Positions 13,120-24,290 of a stretch of 64,000 nt of DNA are shown here, piece after piece; the first letter of the stretch is position 1; each line of letters starts with the position of its first letter. The position numbers and the translations under genes are program-made. A model generated the notes under the pieces. It was not told where the DNA came from. It worked only from the letters and a program-made list of their open reading frames with translations, and did not search any database. The stretch comes from Epiperipatus broadwayi (lineage: Eukaryota > Onychophora > Udeonychophora > Euonychophora > Peripatidae). The DNA lies in contig JAQFVV010006305.1 of the NCBI GenBank assembly GCA_028023455.1, positions 2,843,001 through 2,907,000 on the forward strand. Reading direction: 5' to 3'.

Positions 13120-14380
13120 TAATATATATGTATATAAATGCATCAAAGATAATAAAACATCTATTATCCTCTGTTAATAAACAAGACAAATCTTATACAA
13201 TAGAAAGAAGAAATCTCTTTATTCTAGATATAAATAAATAAATGTATGTTTTTTTTAAAAAAACAAAAACAAATGATATTCTAATTGATGTTAGGGGAAT
13301 AATTATAAATTTTATAAAAGAAATATATTTAGTTGTTAAACCAGGAAAGATAAAGATTATATTAGTTATTTTGGGTCTGAATCTAAGGTTAGTAAACTTG
13401 AATTAGTATAAATTTTCTAAGTCTTGGTTGAAGTATTATTTTAAAAGCTTATAAAAGATAAAATAATAGAATACAACTTAATATTATTTGTTAATAATTA
13501 ATTGTTTAATAATATTTAAAATTGTAGTGAAGTTTAAATATAATCTTGTAAATAATAATATGTGCAATGATATAGGTAATTGTGTCTGTAATGGTGTTAT
13601 ATGGTAATGGCTATTTCAAGTAAAATCTTAATTTATTTTTAAAAAATGAGTAACATAATATTTATTTTATTATTTTTGTGATAAAAAAGATTGTAGAATT
13701 AATTTAGGAGTTAGTCTTTACAAGGTAAAAGTATAATTATTTAAATTAATATAAAGTTAATTGTATTTTTTTTTATCAAGTTTAGTAAAGATATTACTTT
13801 TTTTATTAGTAAATATTTTTAAAGTTAATATTGGTTTTAAAAAAATATTTAAGCTGTTTGTAACTAATTAAATATTCATAATAAAAAGGTTAGATGAATT
13901 AACTATTGAGAGATCATAACTTGAAATGTATTAAAAATAAGCAGATAATATTTTGAGGACATTGATTGAAAAAATTACAGATAGGAGACAATTAATTTAG
14001 TTCTTCCATAAAATTTAATTTAAATTTATTAAATATTATTATTTTGGTTTAAAAAATAAACTAATTGATATCTAGTTAATAAATTAAAACTATTTTATAA
14101 AGTTTTTTTTAAACTATGGAGTAAAAAAAAACCCTTTTAAATCTCTACTGGAGGGAAATCAATAATCAATAATCTGAAAAATATCCTTGGAATCATTATA
14201 TTGCTAAAAATACTAAAAGCAATGGAAGGAATCATGCAAACATAAAATAAAAGAACAAAGGAGTTCAATGAACAAATACTGGAATATAACAAAGGATATT
14301 AATCTTCAATTTTATATAGGCATTTTTTAAAATTTTGTAGTTTTATTCTAGTGGATTTTTTTATTATACTTATATATATA
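13120..14380. other. AT-rich intergenic DNA
   Basis: No gene, SINE or inverted repeat recognised. Very AT-rich with scattered poly-A/T. Confidence 0.5.
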
Positions 14381-14383
14381 TAT

Positions 14384-16469
14384 TGTAACGATATATAAAT
14401 ATGTCGTTACATTAATTTAAAATAAAAACTTAAAAGTTCGCAAATAAAAGTAAAAAACTAAACGCTAAAATTAAAATGTTTGTTAAACATATATATATTC
14501 GCACAGATGCTAAACTTTAAAAATATTTTTTTTAATAAATAAAAAAAAGGTATTTGAATGTATTTTTTTTTATAAAAAAAGATTTAAATATAAAAATAGT
14601 TTAAAAAAGAAATAACGTGAGTAAAAATAAAAACAGGTATTAATTAATTCCTGTAATCTATAAATGGAAATGATTGTTTATTAATTATCTAAAAGCTGTT
14701 TAATTAAAAAGTCAGATGAAAAGTTAGATAAGAGAAGAAAGAGATTTTAGCTTGACCAATGGAAGCAAATAAAGGCCTGGACCATAACGAAAAAACAGAA
14801 CAGTGACGTTTTTGTTCATGGAATCCATAGGAGGACTATAAAAAGAAAAAATATTGAGTTCCAGTCAGTTTTCCAACTTGATTTTGGTGAGTCGAGCAAC
14901 AAGACGCACTTGTCGTCCTCAATCACTTATTTTAAAAATGCAAAGACTGTGATACCAGAACAGAACCAGCTAATGCTACCTCCAAAATATCAGACCGGTC
15001 TTCCAGGAAAGTCTCCGTGGGAATTGCCAACGGGAACATGGACTCTTCTACCATAAGCTATATGAAATGAACAATTATTGAAATGAATTAAGAACTTTCG
15101 TCAAGTTTTACAAATTGATAAACAAGCCAACTTAAATGTTAAAACGGACTCTTATCTGATTTTTGTAAGTTTTTAAATCAAATTAATAATGTTTAATTTT
15201 ATATGTTTTCCGATTGATAAAAATCATTTCCATTTTTTTTCTTTCTTATTGTATAAATTGTTTATTGTTTACATTTTAAATGATGAAATTTAGGTTGGGT
15301 ATAGACGTTGCATAGATTCGTTAGTGGTTGATAATGTTGTGGTTTTAACATTCGATTAGAATATATGTCAACGATATCACTGCAAGCATCTTACGATGAA
15401 AGCTAATGGGATTTGTATATTCCCTATGCAAGTGATGTTTATCGATGACTTTGTATTTTGATCGGTTGTGGTTAATTTGGAATGTTTTTGACCATGGAAT
15501 CTGTGCAGCTGATCTGTACTCAACATTTTAGAACAAATTTTATAAAATGCATTTGTGCGAACGTATCTAAATGTTAAACTTAAGTCGGGCGTGAATGGTT
15601 TAAATAGATTTGTAAAGCTATATTAGGGAAGGGAAATCTTAGGTTATTTGTTTCGTAGTTGAATTGGGTCAATGGATTGGATATATTTGTGTAATTAGTA
15701 GATGCAGTATGAGTTTCGCTACGTGCAGAATCGTTGTATACACCACAACAACCCTTTGCCTATGGATGGGATTGTAAGTCGGCAAAAAGGATCGCGGTCC
15801 CTTCCTATGGAGTTTTTATTTTATTGTTCTTCTTGCTATACAGATGTCATATTCCTGTATTGGACAAGAGTCAATGTTTTCTCTAACTATAGTGTTCAGA
15901 TGTCCATTCCTGGCAGTATAGTATATTTGTGCTGTTGTATTTTCATGCTACATTGAATACATAAATATATCAGATGGATTGATGCTGGTTTGACTGCGAC
16001 TTTTAGCCTAAGGTTAAATAGGGATAGAATGTTTATTTTCAAATGCAAATCTATCTAGTCTATTCATACTCGACCCTCTAAATAAATAGTAAACTCATTA
16101 TTTGCAATCTACTTAAATTTAGAATTAAAGATCAATATAAAAATATAAACGTTAAATTTATTCCTCAAAATTTAAATATTATTTTATATGTGCGTAAATA
16201 AATATTTTTATGTGTTAATTTCTGGCAGTGGCTTTTATTCTTTTATATTTAAGATATAAAATTAAGATATAGGTTTTTATCTCTGCGTCTCCACTGAGCT
16301 AGTGACTTGGGCTAACGATCGGAATATTTAAATAAAGTGGAATCTTAACAGCGCGTATCTGCCTACTTTATAAATTTTTCTAGGCTCAAATGCCTAGATG
16401 GCGCCCTGGTAGTTGCAGATATTGTTTTTGTGGTTAGATTCGATCTTCACTTTCATTTCGATCGTTATA
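14384..16469 (+). mobile_element. Probable solo LTR (gypsy-type)
   Basis: The segment begins TGTAACGAT and ends ATCGTTATA, a 9-base terminal inverted repeat with one mismatch. The first 28 bases are themselves a hairpin (TGTAACGA ... TCGTTACA). It stands out by containing CpG dinucleotides, rare elsewhere in the window. A TATA box and initiator-like sequence sit inside, AAATAAA lies near 16331, and TGGCGCC, the start of many retroelement primer binding sites, lies at about 16398. The flanks are TA repeats, so a target duplication cannot be judged. No internal gag or pol follows. Alternative: promoter and first exon of a host gene. Confidence 0.45.
14836..14872 (+). promoter_or_regulatory. TATA box and initiator
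   Basis: CTATAAAAAG at about 14837 is followed about 28 bases later by CCAGTCAGTTTTCC, which contains TCAGT, the arthropod/invertebrate-type initiator. Spacing and sequence fit a pol II core promoter on the plus strand. A GTAAGT donor-like site follows at about 15166. It lies inside the probable LTR, so it most likely drives element transcription. Confidence 0.5.
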
Positions 16470-16480
16470 ATATATATATA

Positions 16481-16589
16481 TAAAGAACCTGCTAATAGCT
16501 CTAAACAAGCTTATTTATTTTATTTTTTATGATAAATAAATAAATAAATAAATAAATAAGCTTGTTTAGAGCTATTAGCAGGCTCTTTA
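16481..16589. repeat. Hairpin repeat with ~40-bp arms
   Basis: TAAAGAACCTGCTAATAGCT and AAACAAGCTTATTTATTT are mirrored after a TTTTATGA-type loop by AAATAAATAAGCTTGTTTAG and AGCTATTAGCAGGCTCTTTA. A single-arm relative lies at 27664-27740. The (AAAT)n run 16533-16557 is part of the arm. Confidence 0.75.
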
Positions 16590-16630
16590 TATATTACATA
16601 TTGGTAATACATACTAATATATATATATAT

Positions 16631-17030
16631 AATTAAAATTACCCAAATCCAAAATTCAACCAGACCAGCAAAAAACAATATTAAAACACAACCAAAGGTT
16701 TCACTGTTACAAGCAGACTTTTCAAGTGTAAAGAACTACAAAAAATACACAATATATATAATATTAAACATTACCCACAAATCCATTCACTTTATTATTG
16801 AAAATTTATTATTCTGAAGCAATTAACTTATTCAAGAGTTCTTTTAATATTAAAGGTTGATGGGAAGTGAATGGATTTGTGGGTAATGTTTAATATTATA
16901 TATATATTATGTAGTTTTTGTAGTTCTTTACACTTGAGAAGTCTGTTTGTAGCAGTGAAATCTTTGGTTGTGTTTTAATATTGTTTTTTTTGCTGGTCTG
17001 GTTGAATTTTGGATTTGGGTAATTTTAATT
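16631..17030. repeat. Foldback element, ~162-bp near-perfect arms
   Basis: The left arm 16631-16792 (starts AATTAAAATTACCCAAATCC) is the near-perfect reverse complement of 16865-17030 (ends GGATTTGGGTAATTTTAATT), with a 72-base loop. Differences between the arms are few single bases plus short T/A-run length changes. No coding capacity. It could be a palindromic MITE or a recently formed inverted duplication. Confidence 0.85.
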
Positions 17031-17067
17031 ATATATTGACTAGTTTAGCTTTATGCCTATAATGTTT

Positions 17068-17068
<1 letters not shown>

Positions 17069-17100
<32 letters not shown>

Positions 17101-17135
17101 TAGGCATATGCATATATATATATATATATATGCAT
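17069..17135. repeat. (TA)n with ATGCATATG interruptions
   Basis: Two TA runs separated by ATAATTTATTATAGGCATATGC, themselves partly palindromic. Simple sequence. Confidence 0.8.
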
Positions 17136-17612
17136 ATGCAAATCTTAAATTACATTTACTAATGCTTAATAAATAATGTTTGCAAAGTTTTTACCATTCA
17201 TTGCAGTGCATACTTATAATGAGCTTTTTTTTCAATGTTACATTATTTTGGAAGTTTCAGATATGATTTAGAATTTATTCTGTGTAGAAGTTAGAATTAT
17301 TTTTAACTATCTAAAAGGTTTAAGCATATTTAAACTTTTTCCAGTAGTCAGCTTATACATATTTCAAATATTCAGCCAATTAATGATTAATAAATGTAAG
17401 TATTTAAGATAAGAAAACTAGGATTCTAGCTATAAAAATTTTGACTAAATATAAAAAATGAGAAAAATAAAAATGAAAAATTTATGAATTGGTTGTGCCT
17501 AACTTAATAAATATTTTTTACTAAAATAAGCAATTTATTCTATTTACCCTAATACAAAGCCATTTATTTTTTACTTCTTCTTTTCCTATATATTGATTTC
17601 TATTATAACATA

Positions 17613-18066
17613 TACCATTTACACCTTTTTAGACACTTTATCAATACTTTTATTTGTATTAAACTAATAAAAATAAGACAAGATTAGAAGCTGATTTTAT
17701 AATATAAGAAAAATGATAATAATATACATTAAATAGTAAAATAAATGTTAAAGTTATAATAATATTTTTAAAAATAAAATAAAGTGATATAAAATAAATT
17801 AATATAAAATATTGATAAAATTATTTAAAAGGTAAAGTAATAAAATGGGAAATGATTATTTATAAAGGTTATATTAAAATGTACAAGTATTTTTGTTTAT
17901 ATTATGTATTTAATTATGTATATCAATATGTGGATAAGTGTATTAATTGTATAATTATATATTTGAATATTATAGCTCTGATGATGACTGCAGGATAGTC
18001 GAAATTGTTAGTTTAATACAAATAAAAGTATTGGTAAAGTGTCTAAAAAGGTATAAATGGTATGAT
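17613..18066. repeat. Element with ~57-bp terminal inverted repeats
   Basis: 17613-17669 (TACCATTTACACCTTTTTAG onward) is mirrored at 18009-18066 (to TAAAAAGGTATAAATGGTA) with few mismatches. The interior of about 340 bp is AT-rich and non-coding, and it carries the hammerhead-like CTGATGA...GAAA pair next to the right arm. Confidence 0.65.
17970..18015 (+). ncRNA. Hammerhead-like core, degenerate
   Basis: CTGATGA at 17978-17984, stem II GACT/AGTC (with one extra unpaired U), GAAA at 18001-18004. I could not find convincing stem III or stem I pairing, so this is only a partial match. It may be a decayed ribozyme or coincidence, although its position beside an inverted-repeat arm resembles the better examples at 31.1 and 39.4 kb. 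Confidence 0.25.
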
Positions 18067-18069
18067 AAA

Positions 18070-19120
18070 GTAATTTATTGTTAGCTTAAGTAATTAATGA
18101 ATATTAGATGATAGTGCCACTTCCAAATTTCTATGTCAAAAATAAACTAAGATTGAGAATTCAATCTTGAGATTTAGATAAAAGCTAATATAGGCTTATA
18201 GTTTTGTAGATCTGATATCCAGTAACAAATATATATATTTTAAATTAGTTATTTTCAAACTGTAAAAAATTGACTTTAAGCTAGAAAGATATATACCAAA
18301 CATTCTGATTTTTACTGCTTTTTTTAAATATCTGCATGGGGATCAACAATTCACTAATTGCTTTATAGTAGAGCTATCTATAATAAATTTGAGTAATCAC
18401 TGCAATTAAATGATAATGCTATATTCAAACACCAGATTAGTTTTTGCCTATTGGCTTTTACCAATTAGCACTGCATTTTCATATGCATCAGTGCTTGATG
18501 TCTGGGTTATCAAAAATAATAAATCCAGGACCTTACTAATCTGGAATTAAGCTAGCTTTATTATATTATACCCATCTGTAACTAAAGTTTGCAATAGATA
18601 ATTTTTGAGTTGAATTAATAGATTGAATTATAATTCTAATGGTACTATTTATTTGTTTGGTTTGCCAACAAACAATGCCCATCTTTAACAGACGAAGAGC
18701 AACTTTGCTCTATAACTATTGCTATAAACATTAAATATACTGCTACACATTTATATATTAAAACTTGAGTAAAAAAAATTTCTTCTTAGATTCTATTTGA
18801 TAAAATTACAAAAAAGAAAAAGAAAGGAAAAAATTAAAGGAAGAGAAAATGCCTGAGGAAAATAAACTCCAATTATAGATTTAATTTATCTTTTTGTTTT
18901 AAGTAAAAATCTTTATTTGACAATAAATATTTACATGGTTTGTGGATATTTACTAAGTGGTTTTTTTTATTAGCAATAAAAAAAGTTTAACATTTCTTTT
19001 TTTTTTTACATTAAAGTAATTACATAGTTAATGCATTACAATATATAAACATTTTAAACTTATTTGCAAAGGTAAAGGTTCATAATTTTTTATTTATCAT
19101 TCTTATATTTACTGGACTTA
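18070..19120. other. AT-rich intergenic DNA
   Basis: No supported gene or repeat apart from poly-A/T runs near 18980-19010. Confidence 0.5.
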
Positions 19121-19129
19121 TAGGTAAAT

Positions 19130-19330
19130 ATATTTATAAGGATTTGAACTCAGACTTTCAAGCTCCCTACATCTATTTTTTTCTTCCTGTACAACAAATA
19201 TACATGACCACATATCTGTGAAAAAGATAAATGATATCCAATAGTCATATTTCATACTGAAACCGCACTCATCAGTTGATCCAGATCATATCTTCCACAC
19301 CCATATATAATCAGTGTTCAGTTTATATAA
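19130..19330 (-). repeat. Hammerhead/tRNA-like SINE-type repeat, copy 2
   Basis: The minus-strand copy has the hammerhead core first, then the tRNA-like part ending in CTGAGTTCAAATCCTT, a good box B. Shared with copy 3 (19540-19760) in the same orientation: GATAAATGAT, CATGACCACAT and CTTTCAAGCTCC/CTTGCAAACTTCC. Confidence 0.6.
19200..19300 (-). ncRNA. Hammerhead ribozyme motif, copy 2
   Basis: Minus strand: CTGATGA (plus 19269-19275), stem II GTGC/GTAT (two of four pairs are G-U), GAAA (plus 19250-19253), a long stem III, and GTC (plus 19206-19208) as predicted cleavage triplet. Stem I can pair only partly. Core bases are all present. Confidence 0.45.
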
Positions 19331-19484
19331 AGATTTCAAAATTTCAAACTTTAATGAACATGTTTCAATCTTCTTCACCCTCCAACTCCATATCATTGAA
19401 ACTCTGATGATGGAATGCTCAAAGCTCTTGCTGACGTCAATATTATTGTCATACCCATGTTGACTTTAAGTCAATCTGACCCCT

Positions 19485-19990
19485 CATGTATAAAGACCTT
19501 AATATGCCCATTCAAATACAAAGACAAGAAATGAGTAGACTACAGGCTAAATATGTAATATTTAAATACAATTGTATTGTCTTATATAATTAGAAAGGAT
19601 TTGAAATCAGACTTGCAAACTTCCTATAGCTATCCATTCCACTCTGTATGACTGATACACATGACCACATGTGAAAAAGATAAATGATTTCCATTATATG
19701 TGTTTCATGCTGAATCAGCACTCATCAGTTGAGTCAGGTCATAATCTTCCATATATATATGCATATTAAAGACCATTTATTTTTTTACATGTATGTGGCC
19801 ATGTGTAACAGTTGTATAGAATGGATTGTATAGCTGTAAGGAGCTTGAAAGTCTGAATTTAAATCCTTTCTAATTATGTTAAGTTCATCATAGACAATAC
19901 ACTTGTATTTAAATATTACATATTCAGCATTATTTTGCTCATCCCTCGTGTATTTGAATGGATATATTAAAGCTGTACATATAAATAGCC
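19485..19990. repeat. Inverted pair of hammerhead/tRNA-like repeats
   Basis: The tRNA-like and downstream part at about 19485-19690 (minus orientation) is mirrored at about 19785-19990 (plus orientation). The two arms share ATTCAAATAC/GTATTTGAAT, TAATATTTAAATACAA/TTGTATTTAAATATTA and TAATTAGAAAGGATTTGAA/CTAATTA-type ends. The right copy starts downstream of the hammerhead core (ATGTATGTGGCCATG), so only the left copy keeps the ribozyme. Part of the right arm forms an open frame by chance. Confidence 0.6.
19640..19755 (-). ncRNA. Hammerhead ribozyme motif, copy 3
   Basis: Minus strand: CTGATGA (plus 19722-19728), a strong stem II GTGCTGA/TCAGCAT (closing G-U), GAAA (plus 19703-19706), stem III with CACAT/ATGTG around a ~25-base loop, and GTC (plus 19663-19665) as predicted cleavage triplet. 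Stem I pairs imperfectly through TATGAC/GTCATA and TGA/TCA blocks. This is the best-preserved member of the tRNA-linked family. Cleavage would release a 5' end just before the tRNA-like part. Confidence 0.55.

Positions 19991-20002
<12 letters not shown>

Positions 20003-20024
<22 letters not shown>
20003..20024. repeat. (GT)n microsatellite
   Basis: ATATATATGTGTGTGTGTGT-type run adjoining a short TA run. Simple sequence. Confidence 0.9.
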
Positions 20025-20025
<1 letters not shown>

Positions 20026-20039
20026 CGCTTCATAATTCA

Positions 20040-21050
20040 CTGCTTATTTAACCACAGACCATAAAGCCAACTACAGTGAATGGATATTAAAATAAATGAT
20101 TAATGATATATCTGTGTATATAGTATTAAAATAAATTGTAAATTATAAAGGAAATTTAAATGTATATAATTTAGAAATTATAGAAAAAAGTTTAAAGTAA
20201 AATAAATTATTTCATCAGCAAATATAAAAAGTATTGCATGAACAGGTAAAGAAATTAGCCAATGAGCAAAATAGATTAAGTAAAAATTTAACTTAAGATC
20301 CATTAAATAAATATGTTAATAACATTAATTATTCAATACGAACTCCATAACTCTATTGAAAGGTCTATGTGATGAAATGGCTATTGTTAATTCTGTTATT
20401 TATTTATTTTATTGTTGTCATTCTTATATATATATACTCTTAAATAAAATATGAACTAGTTGTTTTATGTAAAAGATTGAACTTTGTTTAATTTTTTTAT
20501 TATTTTAAGACTACACCACTTATCTACGTTCATGGGGCGTAGTATAATGTCTGATTTTTATTAATTGGTCTATTTTACCCTGAGAATATTGAAACATTAT
20601 TTGATTACCAGTTAGATAAATTATATATATTTATCTAATATCATTAGGATAAATAATTTATATTCATCTATTATTCAAAATATAACCCAGATTCAATAAA
20701 ATACCCGCTTTGTTTCTGAATTATATTTAACAAGTAATTTTAAGTCCCATTAATATATTTTAATGTTAAATTTTGAATTTAGAGATTTGCAATTTAGAGA
20801 AATATTAAACTTGTATGTATTACTTTTCATTATTATTGAAATTTTGACTTATTTAATTGTGCATATTAATATATATATATTTTACTGGAATATGAAGACA
20901 AATTATCAATTATTATAGTAATAAAGTTACACTGTATTGAAAACTTCATTCAACAATAAAAGAAATATTGTTAAGATTTATTATTATAATAGTTAACAAT
21001 TGCCTATGTACTCAGAATATATTCTTACATCTTACTTATAATATATATAT
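20040..21050. other. AT-rich intergenic DNA
   Basis: No gene or structured repeat seen. Confidence 0.5.
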
Positions 21051-21087
21051 ATATCATATTATATGGTTTATATATATATATATATAA

Positions 21088-21118
<31 letters not shown>

Positions 21119-21120
21119 AA
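21040..21120. repeat. TA/CA compound microsatellite
   Basis: TA runs surrounding an ACACACACACAC tract. Simple sequence. Confidence 0.9.
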
Positions 21121-21256
21121 AGTGAAATGATGCTTAAAGCTAATTGGGATAATTAGTAACCATTAGAAACCATCAATAACCACATAAACATTCACAATAA
21201 GGATAGTAATCAATATTTCTCACTGCTGTCAAGGCAACCTTCTCACCTTTTAATAG

Positions 21257-21340
21257 CTAGAATGGATATATATATAATATGAAAGATTTTAATAGCTAGA
21301 ATGGATATATATATAATATGAAAGATTTTTCTAAGCAAAA
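21257..21340. repeat. 42-bp tandem duplication
   Basis: TTTTAATAGCTAGAATGG followed by ATATATATATAATATGAAAGA occurs twice in perfect succession. A recent duplication. Confidence 0.9.
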
Positions 21341-21344
21341 AATT

Positions 21345-22275
21345 AATACATGATATGACCCAAAATTTTCTATTTTAATGAAAAATATATATTGAAATGA
21401 ACAATATATTATTCATTTCAGGCAATTAAAGTGTTATGCAAATTAATTAATAAAAAAACTGGAATGAGACCTTAAAAAAAAGTAAAACTTATAAAAAAAA
21501 TCATTTTTTTCCTTATTACATTCATTCTAGATTCTCATTTTATTAGAACAATATTGTACCTTTAGCATTCTTATGAGTAAAAGAAGAAAAAACCCACCAC
21601 CTGCTAATCTAACCAGGACTTCTAAAAACTTGATACACTACTTCTAATAAATTTTGTTAAAAATGAAGAAACAACATTTATTTCAAATTGCAGAACTGAA
21701 GATTGCTAACATGAACCATTTAATAATTGACATTGGGAAAAAACAAACTGCAGTTATCTCACTTTGTACGTCTTACATTTAAAAGAAATTATTTATACTT
21801 TATCCTAAATGTTTTAGGTTATATTAAATACTAACATGATATATCCTGTTTTATGAATTGTTTAAAGTAAGTAGCAAAAGTTTTTTTTTTTAAAAAAAAA
21901 GAGAAAAAGAGATTCCATTAAAGTTAGTTGCATTTTAATGCAGCTAAAGTAAAAAGGACAAAAATGTATAAAAGAGTCACTCTGTATTACGTGTATATGT
22001 ATTATACTTTGTAAATAACTTTTCTTTTAATTCATGTTAACCAAATGTCATTTTATAAAAACTACCAGTTTAAAAATAAATAAATGATAATAATAAAAAA
22101 TATATAATATTCATTTTAAATGTGACATATTTACATGTAAATCATACAAGTGTTAAGCAATTGGAATAAATAATTATTAATAGCTTAAGTTAATGGATTT
22201 AATTGTATCATTGGGTTTATTTGTTCCAGCCAACCCTGTATTTGATTGCTAAGAATTAGATTTTGTGTCAGTGAA
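21345..22275. other. AT-rich intergenic DNA
   Basis: No gene or structured repeat seen. Poly-T/A switch near 21880-21900. Confidence 0.5.
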
Positions 22276-22281
22276 CTTACA

Positions 22282-22313
<32 letters not shown>

Positions 22314-22340
22314 TATATATATATATATATATATATAAAA
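22282..22340. repeat. (TA)n microsatellite
   Basis: Two long TA runs separated by TACTATA. They abut the end of the Penelope-like copy that follows. Confidence 0.9.
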
Positions 22341-22344
22341 TTGA

Positions 22345-22845
22345 ATATTTATAAATACAGTAGTCAGATATATTTTAAAATTTTATCCACTTAGTAGCAC
22401 TTTCAACTAACCTTGTAGTCTTTGTCAACTAACACTTTCAAAAGGCTAACCTTTCCACAATTCTATGATCTTAACGTTTACTGCCTGCCTGTTAATTAAG
22501 TCATGTTTGTATTTGTATATTAGCATAGCTTCTATAATTTTTTTTTGTTGTTATTTTTTTCAATTTGCAATATTTTAACATTGTTATAATTGAAGTTAAA
22601 ACCATAAATACATGAATTATTATGGTTGTGAAAAATGGATGCTGAAACATTATTATCTACTTTGCAATTTTGATTCGATTTCTGAACTATTTTTAACAAC
22701 AGCAAGTGCTCTTTAGTTCTTTTTTCCAATGCACATCTCAATTCCCCTATATATACACTACCACATCTACATATCCATTTATAAATAATACAATTTTTAT
22801 TTATAAATGAGGTTTTATCTTTAGAATTATTTATTAATATTGTAA
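22345..22845 (-). mobile_element. Penelope-like element family B, minus copy
   Basis: 5'-truncated Penelope-like 3' end in minus orientation, head-to-head with the plus copy that starts at about 22858. It contains the endonuclease remnant (separate entry) and the 3' untranslated region with TTGACAAAGACTACAAGG. Same family as 12440-13115. Confidence 0.7.
22485..22840 (-). pseudogene. Penelope-like GIY-YIG endonuclease remnant
   Basis: On the minus strand the linker (KDKTSFINKNCIIYK) leads into ICRCGSVYIGE, the Cys-containing YIG box typical of Penelope-like endonucleases. It continues as a 69-codon frame with LEKRTKEHLLLLK, a VSASIFHNHN block, FNFNYNNVKILQ, and then in another frame EAMLIYKYKHDLINRQ. 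One frame change near the YIG box and another in an A-run near 22540 break the frame. This is the most complete copy of the family's endonuclease. The RT domain is absent. Confidence 0.7.
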
Positions 22846-22857
22846 ATTTAAAAAAAA

Positions 22858-23125
22858 TAACAAAAGAAAAATAAAAGAAGCTATGCTAATATACAAATAC
22901 ATATATGACTTAATTAACTAGCAGGCAGGAAACATTAAGATCATGGAATTATGGGAAGGTTAGCTTTTCAAAATGTTATTTGACAAAGACTACAAGGTTA
23001 GTCGAAAACACTCCTAAGTGGATACAATTTTTAAAATATATCCGATTACTGTATTTATAAATATTCAATTATGTAATAATGTATATTGCTTTGAAGAAGT
23101 ACAGACATCAAATTATATTATTATA
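22858..23125 (+). mobile_element. Penelope-like element family B, plus copy
   Basis: Begins in the last part of the endonuclease (KRKIKEAMLIYKY) and runs into the 3' untranslated region. It is the inverted partner of 22345-22555: GAAGCTATGCTAATATACAA and TTTGACAAAGACTACAAGG occur in both, inverted. More heavily 5' truncated than the minus copy. Ends before an ACACACAC/TATATA tract. Confidence 0.65.
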
Positions 23126-23139
23126 CACACACACGTATA

Positions 23140-24275
23140 TATATAAGCAGTTGTTTGATTACTGTCAACTAGTTTAAATATATCTGTATCCATATGGGAT
23201 AATTCATTTATATTTTTTTTAATAAATTAGAGATTGGACTTGAAATGGGTCATCAATGTGGAAGCCATAGTTTTATTAAATTGGGATTAAGACCTAAAAA
23301 TAGCCAGTTCTTATAGTTACTGCTGTAGAAAGATGTAGCATGTACATATCCCTTATTTAGTATATGCATATGTCTATAATAGCAAACTTATGAGTCAGAT
23401 AAATGTCTTATATTTATAGATTTATTCACAAGGTAGAGTTATATTTTAAGATGATTATTGAATCTGAATTCACTGTATGGCGAATGTGCTTGATTGTCTA
23501 CAACTGTTTAAATATTGTAGTGTAAGTGACATTAAGATTAAACCTAGCAAATAAATTTTGGACATTTTATAAATAATTTTTGTTTTCGTGCATGCGTATG
23601 AAATATAACAATAATATATAAAAGATTGGATAAAATGCTTTGTTAAAAGAAAGTAAGTGATATGTTGATTAACAATTATATTTTTCAATCAAGCAATTGT
23701 TTTATGCTTTATTAGCTACATTCATTCATCAGGAATCATGATCTAATCAGATATTGCAAATAGGGATTGTGTATAGTGGTCATCACTATTGTATTAAATA
23801 AAATATTGTTAAAAACATATGTGCTGGTTTATTTCCTGAGATGTAAAGTCAGGTGACATCAATGTAAATTTTATATATATATATAATAAAAGCTTTTTGT
23901 CAAATATTTTTATGCTCTTCTTAATGGAATTGTAAATTATTTTTAACATTTAACTTACATTAGAAGCATCTATGTTTTCTTTAATATATAAAATCAATCA
24001 AAACAAATAATTCAAAAAGTAGCAAATTTTGACTTTTGTGAGTCATCATTTCTCATTGACCAAAGATATTAAACAAAATCTAGCTTGAAAATTTGCTTAA
24101 TATATGTTATTCAATAATTATTCTCTCTTTAATAGATGATTCAAAAATGGGATGATGAATGTTGAACATTATGTATGAACACTTCATTTCAACAAATTTA
24201 TAATAAAAATCGAATTTATATTACTTTATGTTGAAGACATTTATGAAAGCATGAGTAATCAAAAAATTTACATTC
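23140..24275. other. AT-rich intergenic DNA
   Basis: No gene supported. The minus-strand open frame near 23470-23688 shows no motif. Confidence 0.5.
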
Positions 24276-24290
24276 TAAATATAAGCTAGT

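Noticed and set aside
14836-15170. First exon of a host gene (TATA, initiator, GTAAGT donor)
   Set aside because: Kept only as an alternative: the inverted TGTAACGAT/ATCGTTATA ends and terminal hairpin favour an LTR, and no downstream exon was recognised.
15702-15956. 84-codon plus-strand frame
   Set aside because: Lies inside the probable LTR, has no recognised domain and starts at an arbitrary Met.
19395-19430. CTGATGA at 19402 as another hammerhead
   Set aside because: No GAAA follows at a suitable distance and no stem II can be drawn.
23720-23760. TCATCAG on the plus strand near 23727
   Set aside because: The minus strand shows TGATGA but no GAAA box or stems.
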